The notes under the pieces were generated by a model that was not told where the DNA came from, searched no databases, and worked only from the letters and a program-made list of their open reading frames with translations. Positions 1 through 7,100 of a stretch of 12,464 nucleotides of DNA are shown here, piece by piece (the first letter of the stretch is position 1; each line of letters opens with the position of its first letter). A program made the position numbers and the translations under genes. This stretch comes from Pseudomonadota bacterium (GTDB taxonomy: Bacteria; Pseudomonadota; Gammaproteobacteria; Burkholderiales; SG8-39): the NCBI GenBank assembly GCA_003242425.1, contig QGUL01000014.1, positions 1 to 12,464 on the forward strand, written 5' to 3'.

Positions 1-36
1 GATCACGTCTCACGGATGGCGTTGACCGCGCTGTGA
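1..36 (+). CDS. 3' end of an upstream gene (possibly YggT family), partial
   Basis: One frame is open from the first base and ends in TGA at 34-36, reading DHVSRMALTAL then stop. The TGA overlaps the GTG start of the next gene as GTGA, the usual arrangement for translationally coupled neighbours. That overlap is the main evidence that this is a real gene end. In many proteobacteria the gene just before a yggU/DUF167 gene is yggT, a small membrane protein, so YggT is the best guess. Eleven residues are too few to recognise a family, so the identity is inference from gene order only. Confidence 0.35.
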   Translation, partial: DHVSRMALTAL

Positions 37-317
37 GCTGGTACAGCCGCACCGCGCAGGGCTGGCGCATCGCCGTGCACGTGCAGCCCGGGGCGAAGAA
101 ATCGGAAGTGGCGGGGCTGCACGGCGAGCGCCTGAAGATCCGCGTCGCCGCCCCGCCGCTGGAAGGGCGCGCCAACGAGGCGCTGATCGCCTTCCTGGCG
201 GAAAAACTCGCGCTGCCGCGCGCCCGCGTACGCGTGGCGAAGGGCGGGCAGGCGCGCACCAAACTCGTTGAGATCGACGACCCGAACGCCGATCCCGCGC
301 GGCTGCTGGAAGCTTAA
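33..317 (+). CDS. yggU: DUF167 / YggU family protein
   Basis: This is a 94-residue protein of the DUF167 (YggU/UPF0235) family, close to the 96 residues of E. coli YggU. The core is clear: VHVQPGAKKSEVAGLHG near residues 16-32, then LKIRVAAPPLEGRANEALI near residues 36-54, with the family's APPxxGxAN signature. It ends with a KGGQARTKLVEI strand. The family is a small alpha/beta fold with no settled biochemical role. The start is GTG at 33, inside the stop of the preceding frame (GTGA), which suggests coupling to that gene. The N-terminal SWYSRTAQGWRIAV fits the family, so no other start is needed. It is the only complete plus-strand gene in the window. Its TAA and the TAA of the convergent pyrC' lie in the same TTAA at 314-317. 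Family membership is near certain; function is unknown. Confidence 0.93.
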   Translation: MSWYSRTAQGWRIAVHVQPGAKKSEVAGLHGERLKIRVAAPPLEGRANEALIAFLAEKLALPRARVRVAKGGQARTKLVEIDDPNADPARLLEA

Positions 318-1591
318 GCCGCCTCGTAGCAGAGGTGGCCGGCGACGAAGGTGTAGCGCACCCGTCCGGGCAGCTCGTAGCCGAGGAAAGGCGTGTTCTT
401 GCCCTGGCTCTTGAGCGTCTCGGGGCTGACCTTGAACCAGCCTTCGGGATCGAAGACACAGACATCGGCTACCGCGTTCAGGCCCAGGTGACCGGCGTCG
501 ATGCCCAGGATGCGCGCCGGATCGCAGGTCACGCGCGCCAGCGCCTTCACCAGCGGCAGCTTCGACTCCTGCGCCCATTTCAAGGTCAGGGGCAGGAGCA
601 GCTCGAGTCCCGTGGCGCCCGGTTCGGATTCGCCGAAGGGCATCTGCTTCACGTCCTCGTCGAGCGGCGTGTGGTCGGAGCACACCGCATCGATCACGCC
701 TTCGCGCACGCCTTCGCGCAAGGCGTCGCGGTCGCGCAGCGAGCGGAACGGCGGCATGACGTTGCAGTGCGTGTCGAAATAGCCGAGATCCATTTCGGAC
801 AGATGCAGATGATGCGCGCCGACGTCGCAGCTCACCTTCAGGCCTTCCTCCTTCGCCTTGCGTACCATCTCCACGCCCTCTGCGGTGGAGAGCCGGCACA
901 GATGCAGGCGCGTGCCGGTGGCGCGCGCAAGCTGCAAGAGCGTCGCGAGCGCGATGGTCTCGGCGAAGCTCGGAATACCCGGCAGGCCGAGCCGGGTCGC
1001 CACCTCGCCGTCGTGCGCGACGCCCGCCTTGCCGAGAAAGGCGTCCTGCGGCCGCAGCCACACGGCGAAATCGAAGGTGGCCGCGTATTGCAGCGCGCGC
1101 CACAGCACTTCGGTGTCGACCACCGGACGTTCGGCCTGCGAGAAGGCGACCCAGCCGGCGTCGCGCACCTCCGCCATTTCGGTGAGCCGCTCGCCCTCGA
1201 GCTTGGAGGTCAGCGCGCCGAGCGGATAGACGGGGGCGAGATTGAGCACGCGCGCGCGATGCTTGAGCATTTCCACCAGCCCCGGCTCATCGAGCGGCGG
1301 ATCGGTGTCGGGCGGACAGGCGAGGCTGGTGACGCCGCCCGCCACGGCGGCATGCATTTCCGACTGCAGCGTCGCCTTGTGCTCGAAGCCCGGCTCGCGC
1401 AGACGCGCGGCGAGGTCCACCAGACCCGGCATGACGACGAGCCCCTTTGCGTCGACGACGCGATCGGGGCGGAAACCGTCCGGCGCGGTGCCGAGACCGA
1501 CGATCCGGCCTTCGGCGATGTACACGTCCTGTACCTTGTCGAGGCCGTGCTTGGGGTCGATCACCCGACCGTTCTGGATCTGCGTCTTCAT
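314..1591 (-). CDS. pyrX: Inactive dihydroorotase-like protein PyrC' (aspartate carbamoyltransferase partner)
   Basis: This is a 425-residue homologue of type I dihydroorotase (amidohydrolase fold). The fold markers are present: VVMPGLVDLAARLREPG (residues 52-68), PGIPSFAET, HLCRLSTAEG and SDHTP. Compared with active enzymes, the metal HxH after PGLxD is A61-A-R63. The carboxylate of the AFSDDG motif is Gln152, the His of the AHCED motif is Leu179, and the His of CHVST is Arg233. Asp306 remains. With no metal site it should not close carbamoyl-aspartate to dihydroorotate. In Pseudomonas a non-catalytic homologue (pyrC', PyrX) sits directly behind pyrB and is needed to assemble the aspartate carbamoyltransferase holoenzyme; the same role is inferred here. 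A catalytic PyrC is then expected elsewhere in the genome. ATG at 1591 gives the family-like start MKTQIQNGRVIDP. An in-frame TTG at 1600 would overlap the pyrB stop (TTGA). The gene lies 5 bp behind pyrB. Confidence 0.93.
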   Translation of the reverse strand: MKTQIQNGRVIDPKHGLDKVQDVYIAEGRIVGLGTAPDGFRPDRVVDAKGLVVMPGLVDLAARLREPGFEHKATLQSEMHAAVAGGVTSLACPPDTDPPLDEPGLVEMLKHRARVLNLAPVYPLGALTSKLEGERLTEMAEVRDAGWVAFSQAERPVVDTEVLWRALQYAATFDFAVWLRPQDAFLGKAGVAHDGEVATRLGLPGIPSFAETIALATLLQLARATGTRLHLCRLSTAEGVEMVRKAKEEGLKVSCDVGAHHLHLSEMDLGYFDTHCNVMPPFRSLRDRDALREGVREGVIDAVCSDHTPLDEDVKQMPFGESEPGATGLELLLPLTLKWAQESKLPLVKALARVTCDPARILGIDAGHLGLNAVADVCVFDPEGWFKVSPETLKSQGKNTPFLGYELPGRVRYTFVAGHLCYEAA

Positions 1592-1596
1592 TCCTG

Positions 1597-2550
1597 TCAA
1601 TTACCGGCAAGGATGGACATGACCGCCATGCGGACGGCGATACCGAAAGTGACCTGGGGCAGGATCACGGCCTGCTCGCCGTCGGCCACGGCGGAGTCGA
1701 TTTCCACGCCGCGGTTCATCGGCCCCGGATGCATCACGATGGCATCGGGTTTGGCGAGCGCGAGCTTCTCCGGCGTGAGGCCGTAGTACTTGAAGTACTC
1801 CTGCGCGCTGGGCAGCAGCGGACCGCGCATGCGCTCGTTCTGCAGCCGCAGCATCACCACCACGTCGACGTCGCGCAGACCCGCGTTCATGTCGTGGAAC
1901 ACGCGCACGCCGAGCTTCTCCACGCCCGTGGGCAGCAGGGTCTGCGGACCGATCACCCGCAGATCGGGCGTGCCGAGCGTCGTCAGCGCATGAATGAGCG
2001 AACGCGCGACGCGCGAATGCAGCACGTCGCCCACGATCGCCACCGACAGGGCGGTGAAGTCCTTCTTGTAATGACGGATGGTGTAGGCATCGAGCAACCC
2101 TTGAGTGGGATGGGCGTGGCGGCCGTCACCGGCGTTGATGACGTGCACGTGCTTGGGCACGTGCTGCGCGATGAGATGCGCGGCGCCGCTTTGCGCATGC
2201 CGCACGACGAACATGTCGGCGTGCATGGCCGTGAGGTTGTCCACCGTGTCGAGCAGGGTTTCGCCCTTGTTGGTGGACGAGGTGTTGATGTTGAGGTTGA
2301 TGACGTCGGCGGACAGCCGCTTCGCGGCGATCTCGAAGGTCGTGCGCGTGCGCGTGGAGTTCTCGAAGAACAGGTTGAACACCGATTTGCCGCGCAGAAG
2401 CGGCACCTTCTTCACCTCGCGCTCGGTCACGCCCACGAAGGAGGAGGCGGTGTCGAGGATGTGGGTGAGCACCTCGCGCGGCAGCCCTTCGATGGTGAGC
2501 AGGTGCTGCAGCTCGCCGTTTTCGTTCAGTTGGGGATTGCGCATCTTCAT
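1597..2550 (-). CDS. pyrB: Aspartate carbamoyltransferase catalytic subunit
   Basis: This 317-residue enzyme condenses carbamoyl phosphate with L-aspartate to N-carbamoyl-aspartate, the committed step of pyrimidine synthesis in the cytoplasm. The carbamoyl-phosphate loop is STRTRTTFE at 65-73. The loop lent by the neighbouring subunit is STNKGET, with Lys95. The substrate-domain motif is HPTQG at 147-151. Further conserved pieces are [27 protein letters not shown] and [11 protein letters not shown]. The sequence closely resembles the Pseudomonas-type (class A) enzyme, which works as a large complex with PyrC'. This fits the inactive dihydroorotase gene right behind it. No pyrI regulatory-chain gene is present. 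The start is ATG at 2550, 4 bp after the pyrR stop, so coupled translation is likely. A second ATG at 2544 would remove only two residues and cannot be excluded. Confidence 0.97.
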   Translation of the reverse strand: MKMRNPQLNENGELQHLLTIEGLPREVLTHILDTASSFVGVTEREVKKVPLLRGKSVFNLFFENSTRTRTTFEIAAKRLSADVINLNINTSSTNKGETLLDTVDNLTAMHADMFVVRHAQSGAAHLIAQHVPKHVHVINAGDGRHAHPTQGLLDAYTIRHYKKDFTALSVAIVGDVLHSRVARSLIHALTTLGTPDLRVIGPQTLLPTGVEKLGVRVFHDMNAGLRDVDVVVMLRLQNERMRGPLLPSAQEYFKYYGLTPEKLALAKPDAIVMHPGPMNRGVEIDSAVADGEQAVILPQVTFGIAVRMAVMSILAGN

Positions 2551-2554
2551 GTCG

Positions 2555-3064
2555 TTATTGCGCCCGTTCGTCGTCGTAACGCAGCGACAGCCGGCCGCTC
2601 GCGTCGCGATCGAGCACCAGCATGGGGCCCGCCGGCCCCTCGGTGGTCTCCCCCACGTATTGCGCGGAGGTCGGCAGCCCGCGGCCGCCGCGGTCCACCA
2701 GCCCCACCAGTTCGATGCTGGCCGGGCGGCCGTAGTCGAACAGCTCGTTCATCGCGCCGCGCACCGTGCGGCCGGTGTAGAGCACGTCGTCGACGAGCAG
2801 GATGTGGCGGTCGTTCACCTCGAAGGGAATGTGCGAACGCTTGATGTCCTGCTTCAGGCCCGACTGGTGGAAGTCGTCGCGATAGAAGGAGATGTCGATC
2901 GCGCCCAGCGGCACGCGCAGATCCAGGTCGGCATGCAGGCGCTCGGCGAGCCAGACCCCGCCGGTATAGATGCCCACCATGGCGGTCTCGGGTCGCACCC
3001 GCGGACGCAGTTGTTCGAGCAGCTTGGCGTAGAGGGCTTCGGCCTCAGGCAGCGTCGTGATCAT
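2555..3064 (-). CDS. pyrR: PyrR bifunctional regulator / uracil phosphoribosyltransferase
   Basis: This 169-residue type I phosphoribosyltransferase belongs to the PyrR family (B. subtilis PyrR is of similar length). The PRPP-binding loop is [13 protein letters not shown] at 88-100. Other PyrR landmarks are [13 protein letters not shown] (31-43), DISFYRDDF (57-65) and [10 protein letters not shown] (122-131, usually DRGHRELP). In Gram-positive bacteria PyrR binds pyr leader RNA to cause attenuation and also makes UMP from uracil and PRPP. Here the gene start lies inside ruvX and no leader precedes it, so RNA-based control of this operon is not supported by the sequence. The start is ATG at 3064 ([12 protein letters not shown]), 20 bp inside the end of ruvX. 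A longer reading from TTG at 3097 adds residues unlike the family. It is followed after 4 bp by pyrB. Family is certain; regulatory role is unknown. Confidence 0.95.
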   Translation of the reverse strand: MITTLPEAEALYAKLLEQLRPRVRPETAMVGIYTGGVWLAERLHADLDLRVPLGAIDISFYRDDFHQSGLKQDIKRSHIPFEVNDRHILLVDDVLYTGRTVRGAMNELFDYGRPASIELVGLVDRGGRGLPTSAQYVGETTEGPAGPMLVLDRDASGRLSLRYDDERAQ

Positions 3065-3527
3065 CGAAGTAGTTCTGCAGAATGATTTGTGCGGCAAGCG
3101 AATGGGTGAGCGCCTTGTCGGCGCGGCCGCCGCGGCCCTGCGCGCGCAATTGCGCTTCGGCCTCGACCGAGCTCAGGCGTTCGTCCACCAGCGCGACGGG
3201 CAGGCCGTAACGGCCCTCGAGCTGGCGCGCGAAGCGCCGCACCCGGCGCGTAAGCTCGTGCTCGCTGCCGTCCATGTTGAGCGGCAGGCCCAGCACCAGC
3301 CGCACCGGCTTCCAGGTCTCGACCAGCCGCGTGACGGCGGCAAAGCGCGCCGCGTTGCTTTCGGCGTCGATGCTTTCCAGCGGATGTGCCACGCCGAGTG
3401 CGGTCTCGCCGACCGCCACGCCGATGTGGCGCAGACCGAAATCGAAGGCGAGCACCGTGCCCTGCACGGACGAAATGGCGACGGATGAAGCAGGGCGGCG
3501 CACCGTCATGCCGGCCTGCTCATGCAT
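3045..3527 (-). CDS. ruvX: Holliday junction resolvase-like nuclease RuvX (YqgF)
   Basis: This is a 160-residue YqgF/RuvX protein with an RNase H-like fold (E. coli YqgF has 138 residues). Members are linked to Holliday-junction resolution and, in E. coli, to processing of the pre-16S rRNA 5' end. The first catalytic Asp is in [15 protein letters not shown] (Asp29). [12 protein letters not shown] spans 78-89, and the second acidic residue is in VDERLSS (Glu116). The third acidic residue, usually in VDxxxA before the last helix, reads [10 protein letters not shown], so His142 stands in its place. ATG at 3527 has GAGG six bases upstream and overlaps the algH stop by 8 bp. ATG at 3509 also has an AGG at good distance and would give 154 residues. 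Family conservation begins only at GTVLAFDFG, so the exact start is open. The end overlaps pyrR. Confidence 0.94.
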   Translation of the reverse strand: MHEQAGMTVRRPASSVAISSVQGTVLAFDFGLRHIGVAVGETALGVAHPLESIDAESNAARFAAVTRLVETWKPVRLVLGLPLNMDGSEHELTRRVRRFARQLEGRYGLPVALVDERLSSVEAEAQLRAQGRGGRADKALTHSLAAQIILQNYFDDHDAA

Positions 3528-4080
3528 GGCCGGCCTCGTCGGAGAGGCTGGCGTAGGACACGCCGAGCAGTTGCATGGCCGCCGGCAGGCGTTCCTCGGC
3601 CGGCAGGTCGAAGATGATCTGTTCGTTGGCCGGCACGGTGAGCCAGGCGTTCTGCTTGATCTCGTGCTCGAGCTGCCCGGCCGCCCAGCCCGAATAGCCC
3701 AGTGTCACCAGCAGGCGCTTGGGTCCGTTGCCCGCGCCCACCGCTTCGAGGATGTCGCGCGAAGTGGTGAGGCCGAGATTGGGTGTGACGGCGAGCGTGG
3801 AATTCCACGGGCCGGCGGGCGAGTGCAGCACGAAGCCGCGGTCGGTCTGCACCGGCCCGCCGAAATAGACAGGCATTTCGTGCAGTTCGCGCGGGCCGAG
3901 CTCGATGTTGAGCCGCTCGAACAGCGTCAGCAGGCTCATGTCGATCGGCCGGTTGATGACCACGCCGAGCGCGCCCTGTTCGCTGTGCTCGCACACCAGG
4001 GTGAGCGAGCGCGCGAAATAGGGATCGACCATGTTCGGCATGGCGATCAGGAAATGGTTGGTGAGATTGACGCTGGCCAC
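3520..4080 (-). CDS. algH: AlgH / YqgE family protein (UPF0301)
   Basis: This is a 186-residue protein of the UPF0301 family, the same size as its homologues (E. coli YqgE 187, P. aeruginosa AlgH about 189). Conserved blocks are [12 protein letters not shown] (6-17), [32 protein letters not shown] and [15 protein letters not shown]. AlgH was first linked to alginate control in Pseudomonas, but its biochemical role is unsettled. Pairing with ruvX is common in proteobacteria and is seen here with an 8-bp overlap. The start is fixed by the sequence: an in-frame TAG lies at 4090-4092, and the only start codon between it and the conserved LTNHFL block is GTG at 4080. The Shine-Dalgarno match is poor (AGG 11 bases upstream), and a -10-like TAGAAT lies at 4087-4092. 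It is the first gene of the algH-ruvX-pyrR-pyrB-pyrC' block. Confidence 0.95.
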   Translation of the reverse strand: MASVNLTNHFLIAMPNMVDPYFARSLTLVCEHSEQGALGVVINRPIDMSLLTLFERLNIELGPRELHEMPVYFGGPVQTDRGFVLHSPAGPWNSTLAVTPNLGLTTSRDILEAVGAGNGPKRLLVTLGYSGWAAGQLEHEIKQNAWLTVPANEQIIFDLPAEERLPAAMQLLGVSYASLSDEAGHA

Positions 4081-4086
4081 GGGCGC

Positions 4087-4092
4087 ATTCTA
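4087..4092 (-). promoter_or_regulatory. Possible -10 element for the algH-pyr block
   Basis: On the minus strand these bases read TAGAAT, five of six matches to the sigma-70 -10 consensus. They lie 6 bp before the algH GTG. No convincing -35 hexamer is found 16-18 bp further upstream, where the sequence is plain GC. The 111-bp space between chpA and algH, with a hairpin at its chpA end, is the natural place for a promoter. This one would start transcription at or next to the start codon. Weak support; inference only. Confidence 0.25.
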
Positions 4093-4157
4093 CCTGTTGC
4101 GCCTCGCCCCGCGCGACTGCCTGCCCGCGCGGACAGCAGGGAAATCGCCGTGCCCGA

Positions 4158-4182
4158 ACGGGGACGCCGCCCGCGTCCCCGT
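4158..4182 (-). terminator. Hairpin after chpA, probable transcription terminator
   Basis: ACGGGGACGC (4158-4167) and GCGTCCCCGT (4173-4182) form a perfect 10-bp stem with a 5-base loop. It begins 9 bases beyond the chpA stop. The stem is very GC-rich, but downstream on the minus strand there is only a short TTT about 13 bases away instead of a U-tract. It may act as a weak intrinsic terminator, a Rho-linked stop or a 3' end stabiliser. Its position between the pil-chp genes and algH fits an operon boundary. Confidence 0.5.
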
Positions 4183-4191
4183 CGCGCCGCT

Positions 4192-7100
4192 TCAGACCGC
4201 CACCGGCTGCTTGACGAAGGCGGCGATGTGTTCGAGCAGCTGGTCTTCCTGGTAGGGCTTGCCGAGGTAGACGTTGACGCCCACCTGCGCCGCGTAGTTG
4301 CGGTGCTTCTCGGCCGTGCGCGAAGTGATCATGATGATCGGGATGTGTTTCAGGCGCGGATCGTTGCGCACGTTGCGCGTGAGGTCGAAGCCGTCCATGC
4401 GCGGCATCTCGATATCGACCAGCATGACGTCGGGCACCGTCTCCTGGAGTTGCTCCATCGCATCCACGCCGTCCTTGGCGGTGAGCACGTTGTAGCCTTC
4501 GCGCGCGAGCAGGCGCCCGGTGATCTTGCGCACGGTGAGCGAGTCGTCGACGATCATCACCGTCGGCGCGCTCGGACCCTCCGGCTCGTCCGCCACCGGC
4601 GCGGCCGCCTGGGCGTGGGTCTCGGTGTAGCGCTCGTTCTGGACCAGGATCACCGGGTTGAGGATCAGCACGATCTCGCCCGTGCCGAGCACCGTCGCGC
4701 CGGTCACGCCGATCACGCGGGCGAGCAGCGGACCGGTGTTCTTGACCACGATTTCCTGGTTGCCCAGCACCTCGTCCACCTGCACGGCCGCGACCGAGGC
4801 GCCGCTGCGCAGCAGCATGACGGGCGTGACGCGCTGCTTCTCCGGCTGGTGGGCGAAATCGCCCAGCAGGCGCGGCAGGTAGCGCAGCGGGAAGGCGCGC
4901 TCCTGCCAGCGCACTTCGCCGGCGGCGTGGCAGGCCTGCAGCTCGTCCTCCTTCATCTGGCGGATCTGTTCCACCATCACCGAGGGCACGGCGTAGGTGC
5001 GGCCGGCGGCCCGGATCAGCACCGCTTGCGTGACCGCCGTGGTGAGCGGCAGGAAGATGGTGAAGCTGGTGCCCTTGCCCGGTTCGGACTGGGTGTCCAC
5101 GCGCCCGCCGAGGGCTGAGATCTCGCTCTTCACCACGTCCATGCCGACGCCGCGGCCGGCCAGTTGTGTCACTTCGCTGGCGGTGGAGAAGCCGGGATGG
5201 AAGATGTACTGTGCCAGCTCGTCGTTGCCGATTTCCACGCCGGGCGCGAGCAGGCCGAGCGACTCGGCCTTCTTGCGGATGCGTTCGAAATCCAGGCCGG
5301 CGCCGTCGTCGGCGACGGTGAGCATGATTTCGTTGCCTTCCTGGCGCACCTCGATCCGGATCTCACCGACCTGGGGCTTGCCGCGGGCCGCGCGCGTGTC
5401 CGGGTCCTCGACGCCGTGCACCACGCAGTTGCGCAGCATGTGCTCGAAGGGCGCGGTGATGCGCTCCAGCACCGACCGGTCCAGTTCCACCTGGCCGCCG
5501 CGGATGTCGAGCACAGCACGCTTGCCGGTCTCCTTGGTCGCCTGGCGCACCACGCGGTAGAGACGTTCGCTCACGCTGGAGAAGGGCACCATGCGGATGC
5601 GCATGAGGTTGCTCTGCAGCTCGCGCGTGAGCCGCGCCTGCGCGGACAGCGCCGCATCGGTTTCGTCGAGGGCCTTGAGCAGGTTGCCGTGCACGGTCTG
5701 CACGTCGTTCACACTCTCGGCCATGGAGCGCGTGAGCTCCTGGAAGCGCGTGAAGCGGTCGAATTCCAGCGGGTCGAATTCCTGGTGCTGTTCCTGCGCC
5801 AGCGCCAGCCGGGACTGCATCTGCGATTCGGCCTGGATCTCGATTTCGCGCAGCTGGGCGCGCAGACGCGTGACGTTCTCGGTCAGATCCTGCACCGCGG
5901 CCTTGATGGCCCGCATTTCGCCCTCGATGCGGCTGCGCGCGATACTGACCTCGCCCGCCTCGTTGACGAGCCGGTCGATGAGGTCGGCGCGCACACGCAA
6001 CAGCGCCCGCTGCTGCGCCAGCAGTTCGGCTTCCTCCGGCGTGATGGCCGGGGCCGCGGCGGCGGGCACAGCGGCTTCCGGCGCCTGTTCGGCAGCCGGC
6101 GCGCTCGGCGCGACCGGTTGCGGCTGGGGCTGCGACGCCGGGGCCGCGGCCGGGTTCTGCAGCCGCTCGTACAGCATGTTGAGCCGGTCGTAGGCGTTCT
6201 CCAGTTCGTCGAACAGCGTGACCGGCAGGGTCTTCAGCGCCAGCGCGTTCTCGACCCGCGTCTCCATAGCGTGGGTGAGTTCGCCGATCCCCATGGCGCC
6301 GGCCATGCGCGCCGAGCCCTTGAGAGTGTGCAGCACCCGCTGCAGGCTGTGGCCCACGGCGACGTTGTCCGGATGGTCGCGCCAGTCGCGCAGGCCCGCG
6401 CCGATGGCCGGCATGAGTTCCTGCGCCTCTTCGAGGAAGATCGGCAGCAGCTGCGGATCGAGGTCATCGTCGATGCGCGCCTCGCCCAGTTCCAGCGGCA
6501 CGTCCTCGACTGCCGGAGCCGCGGCGGCCGGGGCGAAGGCTTCCTCAGCGGCGGGCGCGTCCGCGCTCTCCGCAGCCGCCCCAAGCGCCGAGAAATCGAG
6601 TTCCGGCGCCTGCTCGTCCATGGCCAGGGTGAGGGTATCGGCCGCAGCCGCCGGCTCGGCGGCCGCACCGGGCGCCGCCATGCCGGCCTCCTCGAGGCGC
6701 GCGACGAGGTCGGGCGCCGGCTCGGGCAGGCGCAGATCGGTGACCGCGCGCACCATCGCGTCCATGGTCTGCAGCGCGGTGCCCATCAGGTCCTTCACGG
6801 CGGCGTCGGGTTCGGTATCCGCCAGACGCGCCAGCAGGTGTTCGAGCGCTTCGCTGACCTCGCGCAGGGCACGCATCTTGGCCGTACCGGCGATGCCGGT
6901 GAGGGTGTGGAGCGCGCGCTTGAAATCCTCGTCTAAAGCTCCCGGCAGCGGCGAGGCATAGGCCGCGCGCAAATCGGCGAGCAGCTTGCGCGCCTCGCCG
7001 ATGAAAATCTCGAACAGCGAGCGCGACAGTTCCACGTCGCCGATGCGCACCGTCTCGGACACGGCCGCTTCTTCGGGCGCCGCCGGCTCGGCGGCGAGCG

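Noticed and set aside
314..1591. Annotation as a catalytic dihydroorotase
   Set aside because: All five expected metal ligand positions are substituted, so enzymatic activity is not supported.
335..5118. Long plus-strand frames opposite pyrC', pyrB, ruvX and algH
   Set aside because: Each overlaps a well-recognised minus-strand gene and shows only low-complexity shadow composition.
5164..6936. A 590-codon plus-strand frame opposite the Hpt and kinase core of chpA
   Set aside because: It lies across the strongest conserved motifs of the kinase on the other strand and has no recognisable fold or start context.
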